NCBI GenBank assembly: GCA_018266175.1
Contig: JAFEAY010000003.1
Span: 397,103 to 461,102 of the forward strand
Direction: 5' to 3'
From: Candidatus Dependentiae bacterium
GTDB taxonomy: Bacteria; Babelota; Babeliae; Babelales; RVW-14
DNA: 64,000 nucleotides
Shown in pieces: positions 19,383 to 29,232 of the stretch. Under the pieces are notes generated by a model that did not search any database, was not told the origin of the DNA, and worked only from the letters and a program-made list of their open reading frames with translations. Within the stretch, counting starts at the first letter, position 1, and the number at the start of each line of letters is the position of its first letter. Both the position numbers and the translations under genes were made by a program.

Positions 19383-19724
19383 TTATTTTCCTTCAGATTC
19401 TGTTACTGGAGCTTCAGAAGGCATAATGCCCTCGAATAGTCCAGGAAGGTCAATTTTGTAACCAGGCTTCAATTTTACAATGGCTTTTTTTACGCCTAAT
19501 GTTGTAAATTCCCGGCGTGCAAATATTTTCTTTTTTCCTGGGGTTCGAGATGTACGGACATCAGCAACCTTAACACCCCAAATAGATTCAACCGCTCGTC
19601 GTATATCAATCTTATTAGCAGAGAGAAGTACTTCGAAGGTAATCTTTCCGAATTTTTGGTATAATTCAGCACTTTTACTCGTCACCACTGGTCGCTTGAT
19701 GACATCATATTTACTTAATTCCAT
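19383..19724 (-). CDS. rplW: 50S ribosomal protein L23
   Basis: L23 of 113 residues, docking site at the tunnel exit for trigger factor and SRP. YDVIKRPVVTSKSAELYQK, ANKIDIRRAVESIWGVKVADVRT and PGYKIDLPGLFEG fit the family. Its start overlaps the rplD stop by 10 bases. Confidence 0.96.
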   Translation of the reverse strand: MELSKYDVIKRPVVTSKSAELYQKFGKITFEVLLSANKIDIRRAVESIWGVKVADVRTSRTPGKKKIFARREFTTLGVKKAIVKLKPGYKIDLPGLFEGIMPSEAPVTESEGK

Positions 19725-20353
19725 CGCGCAATCATTTCTTTAAAGAGGTCAATGTCTTTCTTCAGAAACACCCAATGAGAAGCTCTACTTAAATCATAAG
19801 CATTTGGTTCATCGAATGATAAAATACGTACATTTGGGATATTACAAAATGACAGAAAGGTCACTTCATCACCAAATGGCACAAAGAGCACAATGTTTTT
19901 ATCAGCCAAGCTTAATTTTTTAAGCATTTGTACTGCATTTTTGGTGCTTGCCTTTTCGCCTTGTGGAAGATCAAAGCAATAGATACTATCGCGTTCAATC
20001 GCCGTAAAAAGCAAATTGTTAAAAACCAACAAACGCTGTCCAGCATTCACGCTGAGTGTTCTTGTACGAGGTTGCGGGCCAAATGTGACACCACCACCAC
20101 GCCACAAAGGTGAGCGCGGGGTTCCAGCTCGTGCTCGGCCTGTCCCTTTTTGTTTCCATGGCTTTTTATTGGATCGTGATGTTACATCGCCACGTCCCTT
20201 GCAGCCAACAGTTCCCTGTCTCCAGTTCTGCAACAATACTCTAATTGCTTGAGCAAATGTCTTAGGACTTGTATCTTTTTTAGTTACCGCTACAGCAACA
20301 TCCAATGATTCAATTGCACTGCCACTGTTATCAAATATACGAATAGCTGCCAT
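19715..20353 (-). CDS. rplD: 50S ribosomal protein L4
   Basis: L4 of 212 residues, whose loop lines the exit tunnel. The tunnel loop (KKPWKQKGTGRARAGTPRSPLWRGGG) is intact. In enterobacteria L4 also represses its operon, but I see no evidence for that here. Confidence 0.96.
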   Translation of the reverse strand: MAAIRIFDNSGSAIESLDVAVAVTKKDTSPKTFAQAIRVLLQNWRQGTVGCKGRGDVTSRSNKKPWKQKGTGRARAGTPRSPLWRGGGVTFGPQPRTRTLSVNAGQRLLVFNNLLFTAIERDSIYCFDLPQGEKASTKNAVQMLKKLSLADKNIVLFVPFGDEVTFLSFCNIPNVRILSFDEPNAYDLSRASHWVFLKKDIDLFKEMIARWN

Positions 20354-20355
20354 AA

Positions 20356-20988
20356 TTATTTCCCTTGTGTTTTAATCAAGACAAGTGAGTCTTTTTTACC
20401 AGGAATTGCACCTTTGATAAATAAGCAACCATTCTCTTTATCAATACGGATAACCTTAAGACCTTCTACCGTAACACGATCAACACCCATGTGCCCTGGA
20501 AATTTCTTTCCTTTTAAAACTTCACCTTGGCGTCTCATGTTACCAGATGAACCTGGTTTTCTATGAAACTTTGAACCGTGGCTTTTTGGACCACCGGCAA
20601 ATCCCCAGCGCTTAACAACACCCTGAAAACCTAATCCTCTGCTTGTTCCAACAACAGTAACCTTGTTTCCTTCTTGCAATGAAGAAAGAAGATCAAATGT
20701 TACCGCTTGTCCAAGAGCGCAATCTTTTGCAGCATCAGAAACAGGGATTTCTTTAATATGAACAAAGTAATTTTTCTTTGCTTTTAACCATATTTCTGAA
20801 AAAGGTTTACCTTGGTATCGCTTCCTGAGCAACCCAACTTGAAGAGATGTATAACCATCTTTTTCAGGTGTCTTTATTTGCGTAACGAATTGATTTGATA
20901 CATCAACTACCGTTACAGGTACAACTATACCCTGTGCATCAAACACCTGAGTCATTCCTATTTTCTTACCTAAAACACCATTTAACAT
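20356..20988 (-). CDS. rplC: 50S ribosomal protein L3
   Basis: L3 of 210 residues. It starts [17 protein letters not shown] and contains the signature [27 protein letters not shown] and [11 protein letters not shown]. It lies 2 bases before rplD, consistent with the S10-operon order. Confidence 0.97.
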   Translation of the reverse strand: MLNGVLGKKIGMTQVFDAQGIVVPVTVVDVSNQFVTQIKTPEKDGYTSLQVGLLRKRYQGKPFSEIWLKAKKNYFVHIKEIPVSDAAKDCALGQAVTFDLLSSLQEGNKVTVVGTSRGLGFQGVVKRWGFAGGPKSHGSKFHRKPGSSGNMRRQGEVLKGKKFPGHMGVDRVTVEGLKVIRIDKENGCLFIKGAIPGKKDSLVLIKTQGK

Positions 20989-21011
20989 AGCAGCCTCGTT
21001 GTGCCGATTCC

Positions 21012-21317
21012 TTACTTAATCTCTACATCTACGCCAGCGGAAATATTCAATTTCATGAGCGCATCCATCGTCTGTTCTGCAGGAGACACAATATCTAAAA
21101 TTCGTTTATGGGTCGTTAATTCAAACTGCTCTCGAGATTTCTTGTCAATATGAGGCGACCTTAAAACTGTAAAGTACTGTTTTCTACTTGGCAGAGGAAC
21201 AGGTCCCAAAACCTGGGATCCTGTTCTTTTTACCGTCATTACAATTTGCTTAACTGCATTATCAAGCAATTGGTGATCGTATGACTTTAATGTTAAGCGT
21301 ATCTTTTGTTTTTTCAT
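21012..21317 (-). CDS. rpsJ: 30S ribosomal protein S10
   Basis: S10 of 101 residues (a component of antitermination complexes as NusE in bacteria). The start is ATG 21317 ([19 protein letters not shown]). An earlier GTG lacks a ribosome binding site. [35 protein letters not shown] is diagnostic. Confidence 0.96.
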   Translation of the reverse strand: MKKQKIRLTLKSYDHQLLDNAVKQIVMTVKRTGSQVLGPVPLPSRKQYFTVLRSPHIDKKSREQFELTTHKRILDIVSPAEQTMDALMKLNISAGVDVEIK

Positions 21318-21341
21318 CTTTGCTTTTTCCACGTTAAGAAA

Positions 21342-22532
21342 TTATTCAATAATTTCTGTTACAACGCCAGCTCCGATGGTTCGACCACCTTCACGCACTG
21401 CAAACTTCAACCCTTTGTCCATAGCTACTTTACTTACAAGTTCTACAGAAACTTCAACGTCATCACCAGGCATAACCATCTCACGACCAGCTGGCAATGT
21501 GATGCTTCCTGTAACGTCAGTTGTTCTAAAATAGAACTGTGGGCGATATCCACTAAAGAACGGACTGTGGCGACCACCTTCTTCTTTTTTAAGAACAAGG
21601 ATTTGACACTTAAATTTCTTATGAGGCTTAATAGAACCAGGAGCGCAAAGAACTTGTCCTCGTTCAACGTCTTCTTTTTTAAGACCGCGAATCAAAAGAC
21701 CTACGTTGTCTCCAGCCTGTCCCTCTTTCATTTCCTTATTGAACATTTCAACGCCGGTTACCGTTGATTTGAAGGTGTCTTTAAACCCAACAATTTCAAC
21801 TTCGCCACCAACTTTAACAATTCCAGTCTCAATTCGACCTGTTACTACAGTTCCACGACCTGAAATTGAGAAAACGTCTTCGACAGGCATCAAAAATGGC
21901 TTGTCCGTTTCTCGTGCAGGTGTTGGAATGTAGCTATCAACTGCTTCCATCAATTTGAAAATTGCAGGTTTTCCAATTGCGCTTTCATCGCCGCTCAAAG
22001 CTTTAGTAGCAGAACCACGAACGATTGGAATTTCTGTTCCAGGGAACCCATACTTACTAAGAAGTTCTCTAATTTCTTCTTCAACAAGTTCAATCATTCC
22101 CTCATCATCAACCATGTCGACTTTGTTTAAGAAAACGACAAGTGAAGGAACACCAACTTGGTGAGCAAGCAAGATATGCTCTCTTGTTTGAGGCATAGCA
22201 CCATCAGCTGCAGATACAACCAAAATTGCGCCGTCCATTTGAGCAGCACCGGTGATCATGTTTTTAACATAGTCAGCGTGACCAGGACAGTCAACGTGAG
22301 CATAATGTCGATTTTTTGTTTCATACTCAACGTGAGTTGCTGCAATGGTAATACCACGAGCACGCTCCTCAGGAGATTTATCAATTTGATCATAACTCTT
22401 GAATTGAGCCATTCCCATCTCTGAGAGTGTTTTGGTGATTGCCGCAGTCAATGTCGTTTTACCATGGTCAACGTGACCAATTGTTCCTACGTTACAATGC
22501 GGCTTAGTTCGCTCAAATACGCCTTTTGCCAT
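21342..22532 (-). CDS. tuf: Elongation factor Tu
   Basis: EF-Tu of 396 residues delivering aminoacyl-tRNA. The P-loop GHVDHGKTT, switch [18 protein letters not shown] and the C-terminal [18 protein letters not shown] are all present. The length is standard. It lies between fusA and rpsJ, giving the str-S10 junction. Confidence 0.98.
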   Translation of the reverse strand: MAKGVFERTKPHCNVGTIGHVDHGKTTLTAAITKTLSEMGMAQFKSYDQIDKSPEERARGITIAATHVEYETKNRHYAHVDCPGHADYVKNMITGAAQMDGAILVVSAADGAMPQTREHILLAHQVGVPSLVVFLNKVDMVDDEGMIELVEEEIRELLSKYGFPGTEIPIVRGSATKALSGDESAIGKPAIFKLMEAVDSYIPTPARETDKPFLMPVEDVFSISGRGTVVTGRIETGIVKVGGEVEIVGFKDTFKSTVTGVEMFNKEMKEGQAGDNVGLLIRGLKKEDVERGQVLCAPGSIKPHKKFKCQILVLKKEEGGRHSPFFSGYRPQFYFRTTDVTGSITLPAGREMVMPGDDVEVSVELVSKVAMDKGLKFAVREGGRTIGAGVVTEIIE

Positions 22533-22568
22533 TCCCGTATCCTTTCAGACACTAAATTCACTATACTA

Positions 22569-24641
22569 TTATTTTTTACCAACAATATTTTCTTCGATAT
22601 TTTTCGGCACTTCTCTGTACACTTCAAACTGCATAGAGTAGCTTGCTCGGCCTTTGGTCATTGAACGCAATTGAGTTGAATAACCAAACATTTCTCCAAG
22701 CGGGACTTCTGCTGTAACAATTTGAGCCCCCTTGCTCGCTTCCATACCTAAAATACGGCCTCGACGGGAATTCAAGTCACCCATTACATCTCCCATATTT
22801 TCATCAGGAGTTGTAACTTCAACCTTCATAATCGGCTCAAGTAATACAGGAGAAGCTTTTGCCATACCATCTTTAAATGCCATTGAAGCTGCAATTTTAA
22901 ATGCTAATTCGGACGAGTCAACATCATGAAAAGAACCATCGAATACCGAAGCCTTGATATCAACTACTGGATAACTACCCAAAACACCACTACTTAAGGC
23001 TTCTGCAATACCTTTTTCGATGCCAGGAACAAATTCCTTAGGAATAGTACCACCCTTAATATCGTTGCCAAATTCAAAGCCTTTGCCTCGTTCAAGAGGT
23101 TCAAGCGTTAACCAAACGTGACCATATTGACCATGACCACCAGATTGACGAATGAATTTTCCTTCAGACTCAACCTTGCGTTGAATAGTTTCTTTGTAAG
23201 CAACTTGCGCCTTACCAACACTTGCTTCAATTTTATATTCGCGCAATAGTCGATCTACAATAATTTCCAAATGCAATTCACCCATACCGGAAATAATTGT
23301 TTGATTAGTTTCGGTATTATAAGTAAATCTGAATGAAGGATCTTCTTGCATTAACTTACGCAACGCAATGACCATTTTTTCATAATCGCCTTTGCCCTTA
23401 GGCTCAATTGCAACGTGAATAACTGGATCTGGAAGATTTATTGATTCAAGAAGAACATCGTAATCTTCAGCACAAAGCGTATCACCAGTTACAGCGTCTT
23501 TTAGACCAACAACTGCAGCAATATCACCAGCGCTTACACTTTTAATTTCTTCTCGCTTATTCGCATGCATTTTAAGCAAACGACTTACACGCTCTTTTCT
23601 TCCCTTTGAAACGTTATAAACATACGAACCGGCTTCAAGCTTACCCGTATAAACGCGAACAAAAGTAAGAGAGCCAACGAATGGATCAATCATAATTTTA
23701 AATGCAAGCGCACAAAACGGTTCACTTGAATCAGCATTTTTTAAAAGCTTAGGCTCTTTTGTTGATGAATCCATAGCGTGTACAAATGGAATATCAATCG
23801 GTGATGGCATATAATCAATGACACCATCAAGCATCAACTGAACACCTTTATTTTTAAACGCAGAACCGCAGAAAACTGGGGTTATCTTTTGATCAATAGT
23901 CGCCTTGCGAATACCAAATTTAATTTCTTCAAGGGTGAGCGGCTTACCTTCGAGATACTTTTCTGCTAAAGCATCGTCAGCTTCTGCTGCAGCTTCAACA
24001 ATTTTTTCACGCAATGTTTCCACTTGATCTTTATATTCTTCAGGAATATCAACCCAGGTAACCGTTAAGCCTTGATCAGATTCATCGAATGCCGCCATTT
24101 TTCGAGTCAAAACATCGATAATGGAAGTAAATTCATCAGCTTGACCAACAGGAATTTGCATAGCAACAGGATTACCTGCTAATTTCTGATCGATCTCGTT
24201 CACAACTTCGAAATAATCGGCACCAGTTCGATCAAGTTTATTAACAAACGCAATACGAGGAACCTTATGACGATTTGCTTGACGCCAAACAGTTTCTGAT
24301 TGTGGCTGAACACCGCCAACACCACAGAACACTGCAACTGCACCATCAAGCACTCGAAGGGAACGCTCTACTTCAATGGTAAAGTCAACGTGACCAGGGG
24401 TATCAATAATATTGATTTGATGATCTTTCCAGATACAAGTCGTAGCTGCAGCGGTAATTGTAATGCCGCGCTCACGCTCTTGCTCCATCCAGTCCATAGT
24501 TGCAGCACCCTCGTGCACTTCACCAATCTTATGTGATACACCGGTATAAAAGAGAACACGCTCAGTAACAGTTGTTTTTCCGGCGTCAATATGAGCCATA
24601 ATTCCAATGTTTCTAAAACGCAGTAGCTTGTCTTTACTCAT
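22569..24641 (-). CDS. fusA: Elongation factor G
   Basis: EF-G of 690 residues catalysing translocation. P-loop AHIDAGKTT, switch [22 protein letters not shown] and the C-terminal [13 protein letters not shown] region are present. All five domains fit within the normal length. It lies between rpsG and tuf. Confidence 0.98.
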   Translation of the reverse strand: MSKDKLLRFRNIGIMAHIDAGKTTVTERVLFYTGVSHKIGEVHEGAATMDWMEQERERGITITAAATTCIWKDHQINIIDTPGHVDFTIEVERSLRVLDGAVAVFCGVGGVQPQSETVWRQANRHKVPRIAFVNKLDRTGADYFEVVNEIDQKLAGNPVAMQIPVGQADEFTSIIDVLTRKMAAFDESDQGLTVTWVDIPEEYKDQVETLREKIVEAAAEADDALAEKYLEGKPLTLEEIKFGIRKATIDQKITPVFCGSAFKNKGVQLMLDGVIDYMPSPIDIPFVHAMDSSTKEPKLLKNADSSEPFCALAFKIMIDPFVGSLTFVRVYTGKLEAGSYVYNVSKGRKERVSRLLKMHANKREEIKSVSAGDIAAVVGLKDAVTGDTLCAEDYDVLLESINLPDPVIHVAIEPKGKGDYEKMVIALRKLMQEDPSFRFTYNTETNQTIISGMGELHLEIIVDRLLREYKIEASVGKAQVAYKETIQRKVESEGKFIRQSGGHGQYGHVWLTLEPLERGKGFEFGNDIKGGTIPKEFVPGIEKGIAEALSSGVLGSYPVVDIKASVFDGSFHDVDSSELAFKIAASMAFKDGMAKASPVLLEPIMKVEVTTPDENMGDVMGDLNSRRGRILGMEASKGAQIVTAEVPLGEMFGYSTQLRSMTKGRASYSMQFEVYREVPKNIEENIVGKK

Positions 24642-24657
24642 AATAATTTCCTACCAT

Positions 24658-25140
24658 TTACCAAGCGTAGTGAGAGAACGCTCTATTCGCTTCTGCCATG
24701 CGATGGACATCGGCCTTTTTCTTAACTGCGTTACCATGTCCTTCAGCAGCATCAATAATTTCATGCGCCAAACGCTTACCCATGGTTTTATCAGAACGAC
24801 CCGCGGCAGCTTCAATGAGCCATCGAAGCGACAATGCTACAGCACGCGCAGGACGAACCTCAGTTGGAATTTGATATACACCACCACCAACACGGCGAGA
24901 TCGAACCTCAACAAATGGCTTAATTTGTACCATGGCTTTTTCAAAAAGCATGAATGCTTTTTTGTCATCGCCACCATTTTTTTGGCTAAGAATATCAAAA
25001 GCTTCATTGACCAAAGATCTTGAAATGCTCTTTTTCCCGGAGACCATCAATGTATTAATGAGCTTTTGTACCAACATAGATCCAAAGCGTTCATCAACAC
25101 CGATGTCGCGAACAAAATTGACCGATTTACGTCTAGGCAT
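24658..25140 (-). CDS. rpsG: 30S ribosomal protein S7
   Basis: S7 of 160 residues, nucleating the 30S head. It has FEKAMVQIKPFVEVRSRRVGGGVYQIP and the C-terminal RMAEANRAFSHYAW. Its start shares a base with the rpsL stop, so the two are co-translated. Confidence 0.97.
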   Translation of the reverse strand: MPRRKSVNFVRDIGVDERFGSMLVQKLINTLMVSGKKSISRSLVNEAFDILSQKNGGDDKKAFMLFEKAMVQIKPFVEVRSRRVGGGVYQIPTEVRPARAVALSLRWLIEAAAGRSDKTMGKRLAHEIIDAAEGHGNAVKKKADVHRMAEANRAFSHYAW

Positions 25141-25523
25141 TACTTATCACCCTTCTTTTTACGTTTTGCACCATACAATGAACGGCTCTGAGTACGCGCT
25201 TCAACACCGGCTGTATCTAATGCGCCACGAACAATGTGATAGCGTACACCAGGCAAATCTTTTACTCTTCCACCACGCACCAACACAACAGAGTGCTCTT
25301 GAAGATTATGCCCTTCACCAGGAATATATGCCGTTATTTCTTTGCCAGTTGTTAATTTTACACGAGCAACTTTTCGAAGTGCTGAGTTTGGTTTTTTTGG
25401 CGTCTGGGTGTAGACACGAACGCACACACCTCGTTTCTGTGGGCATGCAGCTAATGCCGGCGCCTTAGTCCTATTTTCTACTTTTTTACGCTTTTCGCGT
25501 ACAAGCTGATTAATAGTTGGCAT
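25140..25523 (-). CDS. rpsL: 30S ribosomal protein S12
   Basis: S12 of 127 residues in the decoding centre. [17 protein letters not shown] and [29 protein letters not shown] are intact; the lysines whose mutation gives streptomycin resistance in other bacteria look wild type. It is the first gene of the superoperon, with its promoter about 190 bases upstream. Confidence 0.98.
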   Translation of the reverse strand: MPTINQLVREKRKKVENRTKAPALAACPQKRGVCVRVYTQTPKKPNSALRKVARVKLTTGKEITAYIPGEGHNLQEHSVVLVRGGRVKDLPGVRYHIVRGALDTAGVEARTQSRSLYGAKRKKKGDK

Positions 25524-25713
25524 ATCGTATAATCCTATGTTCTTAAAAACTTACTTTTGGCAAAACCAACACATTCCTGGTTAGCCAGCTCATTGTGCTT
25601 TCTTACATCCTCGCAAACGTTGCTCAAGCCCCTTAGCCCGGCAACACAAATGATTATTGAGTGTGCAAAACAGATAAAATGAAGCATATCTACATGTACA
25701 ATAACTTTTTCTT

Positions 25714-25741
25714 ATTTTATATTTTCCTACATTTTTTTCAA
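25714..25741 (-). promoter_or_regulatory. Promoter of the str-S10-spc-alpha superoperon
   Basis: On the minus strand TTGAAA and TAAAAT are spaced by 16 bases, each close to consensus. Transcription from about 25707 would give a leader of about 180 bases before rpsL. That leader can form two hairpins: a GTTGC/GCAAC stem around 25616-25645 and a GGCTAACC/GGTTTTGCC stem around 25558-25585. Confidence 0.55.
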
Positions 25742-25820
25742 GTAAAAATTACGCAGCACATAAGCTGGAACAGCTAATATCGACTATTTGTATCTTACTA
25801 AACCCCAAGGAGAAGCTTAA

Positions 25821-25907
25821 ATGAACAAAACAAAAACAAATTTGCAACAAAAACTCCCCAGGATCAGGGAAATCCTGTCAAAATTACTAAAAATCGCCCA
25901 CTCATGA
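25821..25907 (+). CDS. Possible small ORF (28 aa)
   Basis: An ATG is preceded at good distance by a strong Shine-Dalgarno sequence (AAGGAG with AAGCTTAA between). It encodes 28 residues rich in Lys, Gln and Leu, beginning MNKTKTNLQQKLPRIREILS, with the pattern of a short amphipathic basic helix. It lies 80 bases before rseP and may be a leader peptide or a small protein. The intergenic region 25524-25987 otherwise holds only the divergent ribosomal promoter and its leader. Confidence 0.35.
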   Translation: MNKTKTNLQQKLPRIREILSKLLKIAHS

Positions 25908-25987
25908 CTTTTTTGATAGAATTTGTAATAATCGTTTGAATCGTTTTTTATTTTCACTACTTTTCGTCAACACAAAAAGGAAAAATA

Positions 25988-27151
25988 ATGTTTTGCAATG
26001 CACTCTATCTCTGCATAACCACAAAGCTCATTCCTCTTATTTATGCACTCATAGGCTTTGGGGCACTCATCACCATTCATGAGCTCGGACACTTTCTTTT
26101 CTGCAAAATCTTTGGAATTAATACACCTACTTTTTCTATTGGCTTTGGTCCGGAGCTCTTTCGAAAAAAAATAAAGGGAACTGATTTTCGCCTCGCAATT
26201 ATTCCATTAGGCGGCTACGTTGAAATTGCCGGCCTTGCTGAAATCGGGCAAGGCGAGCAAGAATATGCCTACACTCAAGACGAAACATCATTCAGCCAAA
26301 AAGCTTACTGGAAGAAATTTCTCGTATTATCTGGTGGAATTATTTTTAACCTTTTATTTGCCTATGGAACATTCATCTCGCTCTTTTTAATTGGTGTTCA
26401 CGAAGATAAGGGCGGGATTATCGTCTCTACCATTGTCAAAGACAGCCCGGCAGATCGATACGGCCTCCAAGCAGGTGACTATATCACCCAAATCAATGAA
26501 ACATCTTTACAGTCAGAAAATGGAACAATTCTTCCTGATGCTTTGCAAATTTTGCACAGTGAAATTCAAGGAAACCCATCTACAGAAATCTCACTAAATG
26601 TCCTACGTAATAATGAAGCCCTGGCTCTTGAAATAAAAACCGACTCAAGAAAAATTATTGATGCTTCAATTGGAACCATTGGAGCTGGACTTCAAGACCC
26701 AATGGTTCGACTACCTTTAATGGCAGCAGTAACAAAAGGAATTGAGCTCACCAACCAATGGATATTTAACATTGCACAAAGCGTTAAAAATCTTATTTTT
26801 AATCGAACACTTGAAGGTGCTGGCGGGCCATTAATGATTCTTTCCCACAGCTTTGTTTCAGCGCAAATGGGCCTTATTTCTCTCTTTATTTTTCTCGCAA
26901 TTATCAGCATTAATTTAGCGCTTATGAACATCCTCCCAATTGGAGCTTTGGATGGAGGACAGCTGCTTTTTGCTACAATTGAAGCAATTATTCGCCGTCG
27001 CATCCCTGAAATGCTCAAGCTTGGGATTAACCTTGCATCATGGGTTCTATTCATCGCTTTGGCGCTCTATCTCACCTACAAAGATATTTTGTTTCTTTTC
27101 GGAGAAAGCATTGGTCAACTCGTAACGACAGCTCTTTCCTGGATCAAATAA
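25988..27151 (+). CDS. rseP: RIP (site-2) zinc metalloprotease, RseP family
   Basis: A 387-residue intramembrane protease. H31-E-L-G-H35 lies in the first membrane segment. A PDZ domain follows (about residues 135-215, with DSPADRYGLQAGDYITQIN). Near the C-terminus NILPIGALDGGQLL supplies the aspartate metal ligand in the LDG motif. The role is cleavage of membrane proteins, classically anti-sigma factors or leftover signal peptides. AAGGAAAAATA precedes the ATG. The gene is monocistronic, convergent with lpxC. Confidence 0.94.
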   Translation: MFCNALYLCITTKLIPLIYALIGFGALITIHELGHFLFCKIFGINTPTFSIGFGPELFRKKIKGTDFRLAIIPLGGYVEIAGLAEIGQGEQEYAYTQDETSFSQKAYWKKFLVLSGGIIFNLLFAYGTFISLFLIGVHEDKGGIIVSTIVKDSPADRYGLQAGDYITQINETSLQSENGTILPDALQILHSEIQGNPSTEISLNVLRNNEALALEIKTDSRKIIDASIGTIGAGLQDPMVRLPLMAAVTKGIELTNQWIFNIAQSVKNLIFNRTLEGAGGPLMILSHSFVSAQMGLISLFIFLAIISINLALMNILPIGALDGGQLLFATIEAIIRRRIPEMLKLGINLASWVLFIALALYLTYKDILFLFGESIGQLVTTALSWIK

Positions 27152-27159
27152 TTAAATAA

Positions 27160-27199
27160 AAAAGAGTCGAGTGATAAATTTAATATTCTCACTCGACTC
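27160..27199 (-). terminator. Terminator between rseP and lpxC
   Basis: An 11-bp perfect stem (27164-27174 with 27189-27199) is followed on the minus strand by TTTTTTATTT, so it mainly ends lpxC. The plus-strand side lacks a T-run, but the same hairpin could help end rseP. Confidence 0.8.
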
Positions 27200-27229
27200 C
27201 ATAAATTCTACACATATTCATTAAAATTA

Positions 27230-28111
27230 TTATTCAATAACCAGCCACTTTTCAGGATTTTTTAAGAAATGCTCTATGACAAGCCGATTAAAATTATGAC
27301 TCGTTTTATTTGCCTTAACGCTTCCTATGAGATTTTTGCCTAACAAACTTAAGTCTCCAATTAAATCAAGAAACTTATGCCGTACGCACTCATCAGGAAG
27401 TCGCATTTCGTTAAGAAGTTCTCCATTGCCGATCACCAAAGAATTACCCAAAGAAGTCCCTTGTGCCAACTTGTGATGACGCAGAAAGGGTAGCTGCTCT
27501 AAAAATCCAAACGTTCGCGCTGGAGCAATTTCATGCATAAAAAAATCTTGCGTTACCTGACCTGTTAATACAGGATTACCATTAAGTGGATGTATGAAAT
27601 CTGCGTTGTAATCAATAAAAAGAGCTGGTTTAAAACCTCTTTCATCTTGGTGCTGATCGAGAACTGCAGGCTCAATGAACATAGATCGCCCTTTATCATC
27701 GGCAAATTCAAGCCGTTCACGCGGAGTAATCCATTGCTTAGATGCATCTTGTTCAAGCACTCCAATATCAACAATTCCCTGAACAAAGAGCAATGCACTT
27801 CCATCAAGAATAGGAATTTCGGTGCCACTCACAAGAATATCAACATTATCAATACCCATAAGCATAAGTGCTGCCATAAGATGCTCAACCGTGCTGAGCG
27901 CCCATTGGTTGGTACGTATAACTGTTGCATGCATGGCGGGATCTGGGATAACAGATCCAACACGAATAATTTGATCAGGATTTTGCTCGTTAATAAAAGA
28001 AATGCCACTTTTGGCATCAGCAGGTTTGAGTGTAATTGAGCATGGAGCACCAGTATGGACTCCAAGACCTTGAAAAAAAATCTCGCCACGGAGCGTCTGT
28101 TGTTTATTCAC
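27230..28111 (-). CDS. lpxC: UDP-3-O-acyl-N-acetylglucosamine deacetylase
   Basis: LpxC of 293 residues, the committed zinc deacetylase of lipid A synthesis, so the cell makes lipopolysaccharide. Visible blocks are TLRGEIFFQGLGVHTG, STVEHLMAALMLMGIDN (with zinc-ligand histidine), DGSALLFVQ, EIAPARTFGF and the later KFLDLIGDLSLLG. I place the start at GTG 28111 (VNKQQTLRGE), with GAAGG 7 bases upstream. The longer ATG at 28144 lies inside the terminator hairpin of rplM and is unlikely. Confidence 0.94.
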   Translation of the reverse strand: MNKQQTLRGEIFFQGLGVHTGAPCSITLKPADAKSGISFINEQNPDQIIRVGSVIPDPAMHATVIRTNQWALSTVEHLMAALMLMGIDNVDILVSGTEIPILDGSALLFVQGIVDIGVLEQDASKQWITPRERLEFADDKGRSMFIEPAVLDQHQDERGFKPALFIDYNADFIHPLNGNPVLTGQVTQDFFMHEIAPARTFGFLEQLPFLRHHKLAQGTSLGNSLVIGNGELLNEMRLPDECVRHKFLDLIGDLSLLGKNLIGSVKANKTSHNFNRLVIEHFLKNPEKWLVIE

Positions 28112-28130
28112 AAAAAGACCTTCAAAATGA

Positions 28131-28160
28131 AAAAAGCTGAACATTAATGTTCAGCTTTTT
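28131..28160 (-). terminator. Terminator after rplM
   Basis: A perfect 30-base palindrome (15-base arms) with an A-run on one side and a T-run on the other, so it can terminate on either strand. It ends rplM transcription just before lpxC. The 5' codons of a longer lpxC reading would overlap it. Confidence 0.75.
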
Positions 28161-28183
28161 ATAACTTAATTTTGCTTAGTCGT

Positions 28184-28603
28184 CTAGATTTGAGCTTTAT
28201 GCGGATGCTCGGTTCCAGGATAGACTTTAAGCTTGGTGATAAGCTTATCACTTAATTTATTCTTCGGAAGCATGCCTTTAACTGAATGCATGATTAGATG
28301 AGAAGGATCTCTTTTTGAAAGCTCTTGAGCAGAGCGATTCTTCAAACCACTTCTCCAACCTGAGTAAAAATAATAGATCTTATCGGTCCATTTTTTACCA
28401 GTCAGTTTGATCTTTGTGCAGTTAATAACAACAACATAGTCACCCGCATCGCCATGAGGAGTAAACTCTGGTTTGTCTTTTCCACGCAAAATGTTAGCAA
28501 TTTCTGTAGACAACCGACCTAAAACCTTGTCAGTTGCGTCAATAAGATGCCATTTTGGGGCGCGGTCTTCTTTGCGAAGCATAAACGATTTGTTCATATC
28601 CAT
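28184..28603 (-). CDS. rplM: 50S ribosomal protein L13
   Basis: L13 of 139 residues. WHLIDATDKVLGRLSTEIANILRGKDKPEFTPH and HSVKGMLPKNKLSDKLITKLKVY are diagnostic. ATG 28603 (MDMNKSFM) is used because GAGGAT sits at a proper distance. A GTG at 28612 is too close to that site. rpsI (S9), its usual partner, is not downstream: a terminator and lpxC follow. Confidence 0.95.
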   Translation of the reverse strand: MDMNKSFMLRKEDRAPKWHLIDATDKVLGRLSTEIANILRGKDKPEFTPHGDAGDYVVVINCTKIKLTGKKWTDKIYYFYSGWRSGLKNRSAQELSKRDPSHLIMHSVKGMLPKNKLSDKLITKLKVYPGTEHPHKAQI

Positions 28604-28756
28604 GATCAGCACATCCTCATATTCTCAAAATCATTAATCTAAATTCTCGTACTTACTCCTGTAATCTTAGGCTTTCTCGGTAGTACGGGGAAACATCCTG
28701 AAGCGTAAGAAGGGTAAGAAAAGTCAATTTTTACTCACAAATGCATGAGTTTTCCT

Positions 28757-28785
28757 ATTCTACGGCATTTTTAAAGATGGGTCAA
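28757..28785 (-). promoter_or_regulatory. Promoter of rplM
   Basis: On the minus strand TTGACC and TAGAAT are separated by exactly 17 bases, 5 of 6 matches each. The predicted leader before rplM is about 145 bases. Confidence 0.65.
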
Positions 28786-28864
28786 ATTAAATTAGCCTAT
28801 TCAACCAGAGTCAGCGCTACTTGAAAACTCACTTAATTGGCCAATTATCGGCTATGTACAATCA

Positions 28865-29206
28865 CTATTTAACTTCTCCAAGCAGACGTAAGGCCTTATC
28901 CATATTATCAGCGGTCACTTTATTTTCGTCTAACTGAGACTCTTTTTCGAAAAGATATTTTTCAACATACTTAATAAATTCAATCATATCTACAGGTTTA
29001 CCTTGAGAATCCTCAAGCATTATAAACCCAGATTTCCAGAAATTTATGAGGCTTATTCTTTTTTTAAAAATTATTTTAAGAGCTTCAAGAGTACCGTCAT
29101 CATAGCTATAAGCAGGATTTTCATCTGACATTGCTGTCACGTGAGACGAAAAAGGGATGCAACCAAGCACTATGAACAAACACACAACTTTCATAAAAGA
29201 ATTCAT
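28865..29206 (-). CDS. Small exported protein, unknown function
   Basis: A 113-residue protein with a signal peptide (hydrophobic residues 5-24, then a TAMSDE cleavage region). The mature part is mostly charged and helical, with a short hydrophobic patch around LINFWKSGFIML. AAGGAAA precedes the ATG. It is the last gene of the minus-strand run that includes the exported M49 peptidase, 26 bases away. I do not recognise it. Confidence 0.75.
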   Translation of the reverse strand: MNSFMKVVCLFIVLGCIPFSSHVTAMSDENPAYSYDDGTLEALKIIFKKRISLINFWKSGFIMLEDSQGKPVDMIEFIKYVEKYLFEKESQLDENKVTADNMDKALRLLGEVK

Positions 29207-29232
29207 TCAATTTCCTTATCAAAAAATACGAA

